64,000 bases of DNA, from assembly GCF_008807375.1 (NCBI RefSeq), contig NZ_CP043311.1, positions 4,568,001 through 4,632,000 of the forward strand. Direction: 5' to 3'. The notes under the pieces were generated by a model that saw only the letters and a list, made by a program, of their open reading frames with translations, was not told the origin of the DNA and searched no databases. This document shows positions 24,539 through 33,392 of the stretch, piece after piece (position 1 is the stretch's first letter; each line of letters starts with the position of its first letter). The stretch is from Pseudomonas lalkuanensis. Its GTDB lineage: Bacteria > Pseudomonadota > Gammaproteobacteria > Pseudomonadales > Pseudomonadaceae. The position numbers were made by a program, and so were the translations under genes.

Positions 24539-24745
24539 GGTTCCCACTATGGTTGGCCTGCAACCACCGCTCAAGGGGGACGGACCGATGGTCGCCGCCC
24601 TTTCCGGCAGACCGTTGCCTGTCGGCGGCAAGCCCCTGCCGCAGCACTGGTACGCCAGTGCTCAAAGCCCTGGCAACCTCGGGCCTTTCAGCAAACTGGC
24701 CCGAATAATGCTGATCAGGTGGTCAGATCGCGCAGAGGAACTGCC

Positions 24746-25243
24746 ATGACCACCATATCCACCAACTCGGCCATTTCCAGCTACCTGGGCCTCGCCTCCC
24801 GAAGCAACAACGGCAGCACCAGCAGCGGCACGGAAAAGACCGAGTCCAAGACCGCAGACAAATCGACCGCCACCCAGGACCCGGTGGCCGACCTGCGTCG
24901 CTATGCCAGCGCCCTGATCGCCCAGAGCCGAGGCGGCCTGTTCCGCGCCATGAGCGGCGGGGGCAATGCCATTGGCGGCAGCCAGATCAGTGGCAGCCAG
25001 TCCGCGAAGACGCCCCCGTCATCTGGCGGCGCCGACAAGATCCAGTTGCCGGATGTCGCCGAGCTGGACCGCGACGAGGCCCTGAAGCTCAAGGACAAGG
25101 TGCAGAAGCTGATCGACGCCGGCTTCGACGAAAAGGACAGCGGCCTCGGTTTCGTCGGCTACGACGGCGACAAGAAAACGAACTCCCTGACCACCTACCG
25201 CGACTGGCTGCAGGCCAGGGGCGGGGTCAGCATCTACGTCTGA
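24746..25243 (+). CDS. Hypothetical protein, Ser/Thr/Gly-rich N-terminus
   Basis: 165 aa; ATG (MTTISTNSAISS) after AGAGGAACTGCC. The first 100 residues are low complexity (SSYLGLASRSNNGSTSSGTE, GGSQISGSQSAK) and probably disordered. The C-terminal 65 residues are more ordered (LDRDEALKLKDKVQKLIDAG, GLGFVGYDGDKKTNSLTTYR). No signal peptide, cysteine or membrane segment is visible. I do not recognise a family; the N-terminal composition resembles secreted or flagellar-associated proteins, but that is weak. Monocistronic between lhr and the methyltransferase. Confidence 0.7.
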   Translation: MTTISTNSAISSYLGLASRSNNGSTSSGTEKTESKTADKSTATQDPVADLRRYASALIAQSRGGLFRAMSGGGNAIGGSQISGSQSAKTPPSSGGADKIQLPDVAELDRDEALKLKDKVQKLIDAGFDEKDSGLGFVGYDGDKKTNSLTTYRDWLQARGGVSIYV

Positions 25244-25326
25244 CCACTGGCCGCTGACTGCCGGCCGCTCATCGGCTGGCCCGCCTGGCCGGAAATAAGC
25301 CATCGGCTGGCCACTAAACTGAAAGT

Positions 25327-25344
25327 GTCCCGTGATTGCGGGAC
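25327..25344. promoter_or_regulatory. Perfect palindrome upstream of methyltransferase
   Basis: GTCCCG-TGATTG-CGGGAC, 113 bp before the methyltransferase start. It could be an operator or a short transcript hairpin; no T-run follows. Confidence 0.35.
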
Positions 25345-25457
25345 TCGGAGGGGGCACTCCAGCTACACACGACTCGGCTGCCGCGGCCCCTTCCACAGAC
25401 TCTCCACGCTCTCCGCCGCTTTTCGCTGGCTGCCCGCTCGTCGAAGGAGGACAGGCA

Positions 25458-26504
25458 ATGGACGAATCGAGACTCAACGAGTTCATGGGCAAGCTGGTCT
25501 CCGACATGGGCGGCGCAGCGATGCTCGCCAATATCATCGTCGGCGACGAACTCGGCCTGTATCGCGCCATGGCCGACAGCCAGCCGGTGAGCCCGGACGA
25601 GCTCGCCAGCCGCACCGGTTGCAATGCGCGCCTGCTGCGCGAATGGTTGAGCGCCCACGCCGCCTCCGGCTACATGGAGCACGACGACGGGCGCTTCCGA
25701 CTGCCGGAAGAACAGGCGCTCGCCCTGGCCGTGGAAGACTCCCCGGTGTACGTGGCCGGCGGTGCCTCGGTCATCGCCGCGCTGTTCCACGACAAGGACA
25801 AGCTGGTGAAAGCCATGCGCGGCGATGGCGCCCTGGCCTGGGGCGACCACCACCCGTGCATGTTCAGCGGCACCGAGCGCTTCTTCCGTCCCGGCTACCG
25901 CGCCCACCTGGTGGCCGAGTGGCTGCCGGCCCTGGACGGCGTGGTGGACAAGCTCCAGGCTGGCGCCAAGGTCGCCGACGTCGGCTGCGGCCACGGCGCA
26001 TCTACCGTGATCCTGGCCCAGGCCTTTCCCGCCTCGCGCTTCATCGGCTTCGACTACCACGGCCCCTCCATCGAGACCGCCAACCGGCGGGCACAGGAGG
26101 GCGGCGTGGCGGACCGCGCGACCTTCGTCCAGGCCAGTGCCAAGGACTACCCCGGCGACGGCTTCGACCTGATCTGCTACTTCGACTGCCTGCACGACAT
26201 GGGCGACCCGGTGGGCGCCGCCAGGCACGCTTACCAGACGTTGAAGCCCGACGGCACCGTGCTCCTGGTGGAGCCCTTCGCCCACGATCATCTCGACGAC
26301 AACATGACGCCGGTGGGACGCCTGTTCTACTCGGCCTCCACTTTCATCTGCACACCCAACTCACTGTCCCAGGAAGTCGGTCTCGGCCTCGGCGCCCAGG
26401 CTGGCGAAGCGCGCCTGCGCAAGGTGTTCGAGGAGGCCGGCTTCAGCAGCTTCCGCCGCGCCACGGAAACGCCGTTCAACCTGATCCTCGAAGCGCGCAA
26501 GTGA
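25458..26504 (+). CDS. SAM-dependent methyltransferase
   Basis: 348 aa; ATG (MDESRLNEFM) with AAGGAGG 7 nt upstream, so the long open frame before it is rejected. The N-terminal 100 residues form a winged-helix dimerisation domain (DELGLYRAMADSQPVSPDEL, RTGCNARLLREWL). The Rossmann domain has motif I VADVGCGHGAST (about 172-183), GFDYHGPSIETA and the post-II acidic YFDCLHDMGD. Architecture matches Rv2258c-type and plant-like O-methyltransferases. Substrate unknown. Monocistronic; a GTCCCG palindrome precedes it. Confidence 0.85.
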   Translation: MDESRLNEFMGKLVSDMGGAAMLANIIVGDELGLYRAMADSQPVSPDELASRTGCNARLLREWLSAHAASGYMEHDDGRFRLPEEQALALAVEDSPVYVAGGASVIAALFHDKDKLVKAMRGDGALAWGDHHPCMFSGTERFFRPGYRAHLVAEWLPALDGVVDKLQAGAKVADVGCGHGASTVILAQAFPASRFIGFDYHGPSIETANRRAQEGGVADRATFVQASAKDYPGDGFDLICYFDCLHDMGDPVGAARHAYQTLKPDGTVLLVEPFAHDHLDDNMTPVGRLFYSASTFICTPNSLSQEVGLGLGAQAGEARLRKVFEEAGFSSFRRATETPFNLILEARK

Positions 26505-26757
26505 AGCCGCCGGTGGGCGGCGTTCGAACCGCCCACCGCTCACCGCCTTGAACAACTCCGAAAAAGTCCTTGTCAGACAGGGAGTAATCTCGCTATTACG
26601 CTGATCCATGACCGCCAAGATTTTCCCGCAATATATCCGTAACTTCGTAGTGCCCAGATAACAAACACCGCCTCAACCTGCGCCATGGAAATCGGCGCCC
26701 AGCATTCCGCCGCGTCGGGTCGACCGGCCCTCCGGCATCGTTGCAAGGAAATTCCGA

Positions 26758-28155
26758 ATGCCCAGAAGACAAGTCATCAATGCCCAGGTCAGCCCCAAGG
26801 GCGCCCTCGACACCCTCTCCCAATTCGAAGTGCAGCAGCTCAGCGAAGCCGGTTCCGGCCGCATGTACCAGCTGTTCCGCCAGTGCGCCCTGGCCATCCT
26901 CAACACCGGCGCCCATAGCGACAACGCCAAGACCATCCTCGACGCCTACAAGGACTTCGAAGTCCGCATCCACCAGCAGGACCGTGGCGTACGCCTGGAG
27001 CTGATCAACGCTCCGGCCGACGCCTTCGTCGACGGCGAGATGATCGCCGGCACCCGCGAGATGCTGTTCAGCGCCTTGCGCGACATCGTCCACACCGAGA
27101 ACGAACTGAAGAGCCGCCGCTTCGACCTGGACAGCTCCGAAGGCATCACCGACTACGTTTTCCAACTGCTGCGCAACGCCCGCACCCTGCGCGCCGGCGT
27201 CGAGCCGAAGATCGTCGTGTGCTGGGGCGGCCACTCCATCAGCACGGACGAATACAAGTACACCAAGAAGGTCGGCCACGAACTGGGCCTGCGCAGCCTG
27301 GACGTCTGCACCGGTTGCGGGCCGGGCGTGATGAAGGGCCCGATGAAAGGCGCCACCATCGGCCACGCCAAGCAGCGCATCCACGGCGGTCGCTACCTGG
27401 GCCTGACCGAGCCGGGCATCATCGCCGCCGAGGCCCCCAACCCCATCGTCAACGAACTGGTGATCCTCCCGGACATCGAGAAACGCCTGGAAGCCTTCGT
27501 GCGCGTGGGCCACGGCATCATCATCTTCCCGGGCGGCGCCGGTACGGCAGAGGAGTTCCTCTACCTGCTGGGCATCCTGATGCACCCGGACAATCACAGC
27601 CTGCCCTTCCCCCTGGTGCTCACCGGGCCGAAGAGCGCGGCGGCCTATCTGGAGCAATTGCACGCCTTCGTCGGCGACACCCTCGGCGAGGCCGCGCAGA
27701 GCCGCTACAAGATCATCATCGACGACCCGGCCGCTGTGGCCATCGAGATGGCCCAGGGCCTGAAGGCGGTGAAGCAGTTCCGCCGCGAACGTGCCGATGC
27801 CTTCCACTTCAACTGGCTGCTGAAGATCGACGAGAGCTTCCAGCACCCGTTCGAACCCTCACACGAAAACATGGCCAGCCTCGAACTGCGCCGCGACCTG
27901 CCGCCACACCAGCTGGCCGCGAACCTGCGCCGGGCGTTCTCCGGCATCGTGGCCGGTAACGTGAAGGACAAGGGCATTCGCCTGATCGAGCAGCACGGTC
28001 CCTACGAGATCCACGGCGACGCCGCGGTAATGAAGCCACTGGACGAGCTGCTCAAGGCCTTCGTTCGCCAGCACCGGATGAAACTGCCCGGCGGCGCGGC
28101 CTATGAGCCCTGCTATCGGGTGGTGCAGGGCGAGGTAGCCAAGCTCGCCGGGTAA
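26758..28155 (+). CDS. ppnN: Nucleotide 5'-monophosphate nucleosidase PpnN (YgdH)
   Basis: 465 aa, near the 454 aa of E. coli PpnN; ATG after GCAAGGAAATTCCG. The N-terminal PpnN-specific domain (residues 1-150) is followed by a LOG-family Rossmann domain with CGPGVMKGPMKGA and PGGAGTAEE (about 258-266), the phosphoribohydrolase signature, and a C-terminal domain ending YRVVQGEVAKLAG. It cleaves purine and pyrimidine NMPs to base and ribose 5-phosphate; the E. coli enzyme is activated by (p)ppGpp. Monocistronic; a REP-like element follows. Confidence 0.92.
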   Translation: MPRRQVINAQVSPKGALDTLSQFEVQQLSEAGSGRMYQLFRQCALAILNTGAHSDNAKTILDAYKDFEVRIHQQDRGVRLELINAPADAFVDGEMIAGTREMLFSALRDIVHTENELKSRRFDLDSSEGITDYVFQLLRNARTLRAGVEPKIVVCWGGHSISTDEYKYTKKVGHELGLRSLDVCTGCGPGVMKGPMKGATIGHAKQRIHGGRYLGLTEPGIIAAEAPNPIVNELVILPDIEKRLEAFVRVGHGIIIFPGGAGTAEEFLYLLGILMHPDNHSLPFPLVLTGPKSAAAYLEQLHAFVGDTLGEAAQSRYKIIIDDPAAVAIEMAQGLKAVKQFRRERADAFHFNWLLKIDESFQHPFEPSHENMASLELRRDLPPHQLAANLRRAFSGIVAGNVKDKGIRLIEQHGPYEIHGDAAVMKPLDELLKAFVRQHRMKLPGGAAYEPCYRVVQGEVAKLAG

Positions 28156-28179
28156 TGCCGCTGCAATGAGGGATTGCAA

Positions 28180-28252
28180 TGTGGAAGCGAATTCATTCGC
28201 GATGGAGGGTTTCACGCCTTCCGGGCGATCGCCAATGAATTCGCTCCCGCAG
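28180..28252. repeat. REP-like palindrome
   Basis: Arms GTGGAAGCGAATTCATTCGC and CCAATGAATTCGCTCCCGCA flank about 30 bases. It fills the space between ppnN and the MFS gene. Confidence 0.75.
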
Positions 28253-28346
28253 GCTCGCTGGCGGATGCGCTCCGAACTGCCCACGGTCGCGAGTTCCCGC
28301 CAGCGGGGCTAGTCTCTCCGGGACGCTCGACAGGGGGAAAAGCGCC

Positions 28347-29618
28347 ATGCGATCCAGCCTCGCCTCCGGCGTGACGCGCCGGGAAATCTGGGCCTGGGCG
28401 ATGTTCGACTTCGCCAATTCCGGCTACACCACGGTAATCATCACCGCCGTCTTCAACGCCTACTTCGTCGCAGTGGTGGCCGAAGGGAAATCCTGGGGCA
28501 CCCTGGCCTGGACCAGTACCCTCGCCCTCTCCTACGCCCTGGTGATCCTCACCGCGCCACTGATCGGCGCCTATGCCGATGCCACCGCACGCAAGAAACG
28601 CCTGCTGCTGTTCAGCGCCCTCGGCTGCGTGATCTTCACCGCTGCGCTGGCCCTGGCCGGACCGGGCGCCATCGCTGTGGCGGTGCTCTTCGTGGTGCTA
28701 TCGAACTTCTGCTTCGGCACCGGGGAAAACCTGATCGCCGCCTTCCTTCCGGAACTCGCCCGTGATGACGCCTTGGGCCGTGTCTCCGGCTGGGGCTGGG
28801 GACTGGGCTACATCGGCGGGCTGGTCAGCCTCGGCGCCTGCCTGGGTTATGTCAGCTGGGCCCAGGGGCAGGGACAGACAGCCGCGCAATTCGTGCCGGT
28901 CTGCGTGGTCATCACCGCCCTGCTTTTCGCCCTCGCCAGCACCCCGACCTTCCTCTACCTGAAGGAACGCAGCCAGCCGCAACCGGCCGTGGCGGGCGGC
29001 GCCTGGGCACGTTTTGCCAGGACCCTGCGCGAGGCCGGACGCTACCGCGACCTGATGCGTTTCCTCGCCTGCACCGTCTGCTACCAGGCCGGTATCGCCG
29101 CGGTGATCAGCCTGGCGGCCATCTACGCCGACCAGGTGATGGGCTTCACCACCCAGGACACGTTGCTGCTGATCTTCATCGTCAACATCACCGCCTCCAT
29201 CGGTGCGGTGCTGTTCGGCTGGCTGCAGGACCGCATCGGCCACCGCCCGACCCTGGCGCTGACGCTGCTGGGCTGGCTGGCCATGGTGGGGATGATCTGG
29301 CTGGCCAGCGGCCCGGCCCTGTTCTGGGCCGCCGCCAATATCGCCGGCCTGTGCATGGGTGCCAGCCAGTCGGCAGGGCGCGCCATCGTCGGCCTGCTCG
29401 CCCCGCCCACGCGGCTGGCGGAGTTCTTCGGGCTCTGGGGCCAGGCGGTGAAGCTCTCCGCCATCCTCGGCCCCATGACCTACGGCCTGGCCAGCTGGCT
29501 CTCCGGCGGCGACCACCGCCTGGCCATGCTGATCACCGGCAGTTACTTCGTGATCGGCCTGCTGCTCCTGGCCAGCGTGCGCCTGGAGCGTGGACGGCGT
29601 GCGGCGCTAACCGGCTGA
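28347..29618 (+). CDS. MFS transporter, UMF1/Atg22-like family
   Basis: 423 aa with about 12 hydrophobic segments. The N-terminal TRREIWAWAMFDFANSGYTT is diagnostic of the UMF1/Atg22-like major-facilitator branch, and ARKKRLLLFSALGCVIF follows TM2-3. An inner-membrane permease; eukaryotic relatives export amino acids, but the bacterial substrates are unknown. GGGGAAAAG serves as RBS. It converges with the aldehyde dehydrogenase gene 3 bp away, leaving no room for a separate terminator. Confidence 0.85.
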   Translation: MRSSLASGVTRREIWAWAMFDFANSGYTTVIITAVFNAYFVAVVAEGKSWGTLAWTSTLALSYALVILTAPLIGAYADATARKKRLLLFSALGCVIFTAALALAGPGAIAVAVLFVVLSNFCFGTGENLIAAFLPELARDDALGRVSGWGWGLGYIGGLVSLGACLGYVSWAQGQGQTAAQFVPVCVVITALLFALASTPTFLYLKERSQPQPAVAGGAWARFARTLREAGRYRDLMRFLACTVCYQAGIAAVISLAAIYADQVMGFTTQDTLLLIFIVNITASIGAVLFGWLQDRIGHRPTLALTLLGWLAMVGMIWLASGPALFWAAANIAGLCMGASQSAGRAIVGLLAPPTRLAEFFGLWGQAVKLSAILGPMTYGLASWLSGGDHRLAMLITGSYFVIGLLLLASVRLERGRRAALTG

Positions 29619-29621
29619 GGC

Positions 29622-31094
29622 TCACACGCCAAACCAGTTCAACGCCGCGGGGCTGGTGTTCAGGTAGAGATGCTTGAGCTCGCTGAACTCCTCCAGCCCG
29701 GCCCGCGACAACTCACGACCAATGCCGCTGGACTTGTAGCCGCCCCAGGGCGCCTGGGGGAAGGCGGCGTTGTAGTCGTTGATCCACACCGTGCCGGCCC
29801 GCAGCCGGCGGGCCGCGCGATGGGCCCTGGCGAGATCGCGGGTCCAGACACCGGCAGCCAGGCCGAAGGGCGTGCCGTTGGCCAGTTGCAGCGCCTCGGC
29901 CTCCCCCTCGAATCGCTCGACGGTGATCACCGGGCCGAAGATTTCCTCGCGGGCGATCCCCATGGATGCATGCACATTGCCCAGCAGGGTCGGCTCCAGC
30001 CAGAAGCCCCGCTCGAACCCCTCGCCCTGCGGTACCCGCCCACCGGCCAGGAGCCGGGCGCCTTCGGCCAGCGCACCCTCGACCATGCCCAGGACCTGAT
30101 TGCGCTGGCCGGCGGAGATCACCGGCCCCATCTGCGTAGCCTCGGCCAGCCCGTCACCCAGGCGAATGCGCCTCACCCGTTCGGCCAGGGCCTGGACGAA
30201 ATCGTCATGGATGCCGGCTTCCACCAGCAGCCGCGAGCCCGCCGAACAGACCTGGCCGGCGTTGAAGTAAACGGCGTTGAGCGCCTGGTCCAGCGCCACA
30301 TCGAAATCGGCGTCGGCGAAGACGATGTTGGGGTTCTTGCCGCCCAACTCCAGTGCCACCCGCTTGAAGTTGCCGCTGGCCGCACGCATCACCTTGCCGC
30401 CGGCCGTTGCGCCTCCGGTCAGGGACACCAGGTCGACCTCCGGGCTGGCGGCCAGCCGCTCGCCAATCTCACCGGGCCCTGTGAGCAGGTTGAATACCCC
30501 TGCCGGCAAACCGACTTGCTCGACCAGCTGGCACAGGCGCAAGGCCGTCAGCGGCGTCAGGCTGCTCGGCTTGACCACCAGGGTGTTGCCCGCAGCCAAT
30601 GCCGGGGCGACCTTCCAGGCCAGTTGCAGCAACGGATAGTTCCAGGGCGCGATCAGCGCGCAAACACCCACCGGCTCGCGCTGGTTGAGGCTGATGACAT
30701 GGGCCGGCGCGTAGGTGTTGGTCGTCCCGCCCTCGCCTTCCAGCAAGGCGGCGTAGAAGCGGAAGGTCGCCACCACGTTTGCCACGTCGCCCTGGCTTTC
30801 GCCGAGCGTCTTGCCAGCGTTGAGGGTTTCCAGGCGTGCCAGATGCTCGCCATCGGCCTCGACGGCCTCGGCGATGCGCCGCAGGATCGTGGCCCGCTCG
30901 CAGACTCCCAGCCACGGCCAGTCGCCTTGGTCGAAGGCCCTGCGCGCGGCGCTGATGGCGGCCTCGGCATCCGCCGCACCGGCTACCGCCACCTGTGCCA
31001 GCACATCCTCATTGGCTGGGTTGATCACCGGCCGCAGCCGGGGCTCGACCGGGTCACGCCACTGGCCATCGATGAAGAGTTGGTGGGTCGCCAT
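29622..31094 (-). CDS. Aldehyde dehydrogenase (BetB-like)
   Basis: 490 aa; start at the second ATG (MATHQLFIDG), because CAGGAG directly abuts the first ATG and gives proper spacing only to the second. NAD(P)-dependent aldehyde dehydrogenase with Glu249 (LELGGKNPN) and catalytic Cys283 (NAGQVCSAGSR), and EEIFGPVITV near the C-terminus. Length and pattern are those of betaine/aminoaldehyde dehydrogenases, but it is not the canonical BetB as I recall it. The locus with GMC and Rieske oxygenases suggests oxidation of an aldehyde from a quaternary amine or amino alcohol. Divergent from the aldolase-like gene. Confidence 0.88.
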   Translation of the reverse strand: MATHQLFIDGQWRDPVEPRLRPVINPANEDVLAQVAVAGAADAEAAISAARRAFDQGDWPWLGVCERATILRRIAEAVEADGEHLARLETLNAGKTLGESQGDVANVVATFRFYAALLEGEGGTTNTYAPAHVISLNQREPVGVCALIAPWNYPLLQLAWKVAPALAAGNTLVVKPSSLTPLTALRLCQLVEQVGLPAGVFNLLTGPGEIGERLAASPEVDLVSLTGGATAGGKVMRAASGNFKRVALELGGKNPNIVFADADFDVALDQALNAVYFNAGQVCSAGSRLLVEAGIHDDFVQALAERVRRIRLGDGLAEATQMGPVISAGQRNQVLGMVEGALAEGARLLAGGRVPQGEGFERGFWLEPTLLGNVHASMGIAREEIFGPVITVERFEGEAEALQLANGTPFGLAAGVWTRDLARAHRAARRLRAGTVWINDYNAAFPQAPWGGYKSSGIGRELSRAGLEEFSELKHLYLNTSPAALNWFGV

Positions 31095-31289
31095 GGGCAT
31101 CTCCTGGGTTCGGATTGAAGGTGGCGTCACTGTCGGCCAGGCCGCTGGCGTGCGGTTGACGGAATGCGGCGAAACGCTGGCGCATTGCATCGGTTGAACG
31201 AACGCGCCAGGGGAGGTCGCTCCACATCAAGTCGCCCGGCTCCGGCTCCCTAGACTCGGAACCAGCAACCCACCCCGCATGGAGTCCCC

Positions 31290-32021
31290 ATGGACAAGCT
31301 CGATCACTGGCAGGCGCGGGTCGACCTCGCCTGCGCCTTCCGCTGGGCCGCGCGCCTGGGCCTGCACGAGGCCATCGCCAACCACTTCAGCCTGGCGGTA
31401 TCCGCCGATGGGCGGCAGTTCCTGATCAACCCCTACGGCAAGCACTTCTCGGAAATCCGCGCCAGCGACCTGATCCTGGTGGACGCCGACGACCCGAGCA
31501 CCCTCGACCGCCCCGACGCCCCGGACATCACCGCCTGGGCCCTGCATGGGGCCCTGCACCGCAACCAGCCCCGGGCCCGCTGCGTGCTGCACACCCACTC
31601 GAAATACGCCACCGCGCTGGCCTGCCTGGCCGACTCGCGGCTGCCGCCCATCGAGCAGAACTGCATGCGCTTCTTCGAGCGCGTGGCGATCGATGAAGGC
31701 TTCGACGGCATGGGGCTGGGTGACGAGGCGGAACGGGTCAGCCGCCTGCTGGATGGCAAGCCGGTGCTGCTGATGGGCAACCACGGCGTGATGGTCGCCG
31801 CCACCAGCGTGGCCCAGGCCTTCGACGACCTCTACTACTTCGAGCGCGCCTGCGAGACCTACATGACCGCGCTGGCCACCGGCCGGCCGCTGCGCATCGC
31901 CAGCGACGAAGTAGCGCGCAAGACGGCGCGGCAATGGCTGGAGTATCCGGACTTCGCCGAGAAGCACTTCGCGGCGCTCAGGCGGATGCTGGATCGGGAG
32001 GAGGTGGAGTATCGGTTGTAG
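31290..32021 (+). CDS. Class II aldolase/adducin-family protein
   Basis: 243 aa; ATG after GGAGTCCCC. Class II aldolase fold with zinc ligands in HTHSK (His101, His103) and GNHGV (about His169). SLAVSADGRQFLINPYGKHF is the phosphate-loop region found in the family. Members include fuculose-phosphate aldolases and many proteins of unknown activity linked to catabolic clusters. Here it diverges from the aldehyde dehydrogenase over a 195-bp spacer, so both may answer to one regulator, possibly the GlxA-like protein at 32354. Reaction unknown. Confidence 0.8.
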   Translation: MDKLDHWQARVDLACAFRWAARLGLHEAIANHFSLAVSADGRQFLINPYGKHFSEIRASDLILVDADDPSTLDRPDAPDITAWALHGALHRNQPRARCVLHTHSKYATALACLADSRLPPIEQNCMRFFERVAIDEGFDGMGLGDEAERVSRLLDGKPVLLMGNHGVMVAATSVAQAFDDLYYFERACETYMTALATGRPLRIASDEVARKTARQWLEYPDFAEKHFAALRRMLDREEVEYRL

Positions 32022-32353
32022 CCCGGTGGAACTCGGTGCTGCCGTGGGTTGTGGCTGAGTTTCACGAAGCCCGACAGGGGATGAACCCAGGATTGTTGGG
32101 CGTCGCTCTGCCCAACCTACGGAAACATCGAGCAGGGAAATCGCTATCCCTAGTTTCGGGGCTTTCACTGTGGGAGCGACTTCAGTCGCGAAAGCGGATC
32201 GTAGATCTGCCATCGGGATTCGAGCGAGGCCCACTTCCCTCACCCCCGGCCCCTCTCCCGCAAGCGGGCGAGGGGTGACTCGCGCCTGCAGGGCTGGTGC
32301 TCCTCCTGTGGGGGCAATTTCAATCGCCGGGCGGATCGCAGATCCGCCCTTCC
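32022..32353. repeat. Repeat-filled intergenic region
   Basis: 332 bp with no gene. It contains a half REP TGTGGGAGCGACTTCAGTCG at 32169, the CCCCGGCCCCTCTCCCGCAA element at 32238-32280 (same family as inside lhr), and another half REP TGTGGGGGCAATTTCAATCG at 32307 followed by GGATCGCAGATCC. It separates the convergent aldolase and GlxA-like genes. Confidence 0.75.
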
Positions 32354-33367
32354 CTACGCCCCCTGCCGGGTCAGTGGCTGGCGCATCACCGGGGCGGTCC
32401 AGGTCTGGCTGCGGTCTTCGCTGGGCGGGCAGCCGAAACGGGCGCGGTAGGCGCGGGAGAAATGTTCCAGGGAGCCGAAGCCGGAACTGGCCGCCACCTG
32501 GGCGACGCTGAGGTTGGTCTGTTGCAGCAGGTTGTGGGCGCGGGCCAGGCGCAGGGCGATGTAGTACTTCAGCGGCGACAGCCCCGTGTGCTGCTTGAAC
32601 TGGCGTTCCAGCTGCCGGCGCGACAGGCCGACGCGGCTGGCGATGGCCTCGCAGTCCAGGGGCTCTTCCAGCGTCTGCTCCATCAGCCTGACCGCGCGGC
32701 GCAACTTGCCCTCGTGCAGCGGTTCGCCCTGCTGGCCATCGTCCAGCTGGCTCTCCGTGGGCGCACGCACCTGCCCCACCAGCAGGTGCATGCCGATCTC
32801 CCGGGCGAGATCAGCATCGACCCGGCTGCCCAGCCAGGTCAGCATCATGTCGAGGATGGCGGCAGCGCCGGCGCAGGTCAGGCGCTGGCGGTCCAGGCAG
32901 TAGAGCTGGGCGCGGGAGCGCACCTTGGGATAACTCTCCTGGAAGCCCGGCAGGTTGTCCCAGTGCACCGCGGCGTCATAGCCGTCCAGCACGCCGGCGG
33001 CGGCCAGAAGCTCGGTGCCGGTTTCCACGCCCACCAGCACGGCGCCGAACAGTGCCTGCTTGCGCAGCCAACTCTTCAGCAGGTTGTTGCGGCAGTGCCG
33101 GTGCACATCGAAGCTGGCGATGACGAAGCAGAGGTCGAACTCCTGCTCCGGGCTGATGCCCGCCTCCACCTGGCTGGACAGGCCATTGCTGGCCTGCACC
33201 GGCTGGCCGTCCAGCGACAACAGGGTCCACTGGAACAGCGGTTTCTGGCTCAGCCAGTTGGCGATGGCCAACGGCTCGGCCACCGCCGCCAGCCCCAGGC
33301 TGGGGAACGACGGCAACAGCAGCAGGCCGACGCGCAGCGGGCGTTCCCGGGAGTTCAGGTCTTCCAC
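32354..33367 (-). CDS. GlxA-like AraC-family regulator (DJ-1/PfpI + HTH)
   Basis: 337 aa from a GTG (VEDLNSRERPLRVG) preceded by GAGAGG at ideal spacing; a GTG 42 nt upstream would overlap the GMC gene. Residues 1-200 are a class I glutamine amidotransferase-like (DJ-1/PfpI) sensor domain (RVGLLLLPSFPSLGLAAVAE, FDLCFVIASF). The C-terminal AraC double HTH is intact (CEAIASRVGLSRRQLERQFK, VAQVAASSGFGSLEHFSRAY). Regulators of this type (GbdR, CdhR, SouR) control glycine betaine, carnitine and sarcosine catabolism in pseudomonads. It follows the GMC gene by 25 bp, so is likely co-transcribed with GMC and Rieske genes. Confidence 0.9.
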   Translation of the reverse strand: MEDLNSRERPLRVGLLLLPSFPSLGLAAVAEPLAIANWLSQKPLFQWTLLSLDGQPVQASNGLSSQVEAGISPEQEFDLCFVIASFDVHRHCRNNLLKSWLRKQALFGAVLVGVETGTELLAAAGVLDGYDAAVHWDNLPGFQESYPKVRSRAQLYCLDRQRLTCAGAAAILDMMLTWLGSRVDADLAREIGMHLLVGQVRAPTESQLDDGQQGEPLHEGKLRRAVRLMEQTLEEPLDCEAIASRVGLSRRQLERQFKQHTGLSPLKYYIALRLARAHNLLQQTNLSVAQVAASSGFGSLEHFSRAYRARFGCPPSEDRSQTWTAPVMRQPLTRQGA

Positions 33368-33392
33368 TCGGCACCTCTCTTGAGTGCTCTGG

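Noticed and set aside
28310-28326. A possible island-type dyad before the MFS gene (TAGTCT...GGGACGC)
   Set aside because: Spacing is 5 rather than 4 with two mismatches, and it is only about 20 bp from the start codon, unlike the other sites.
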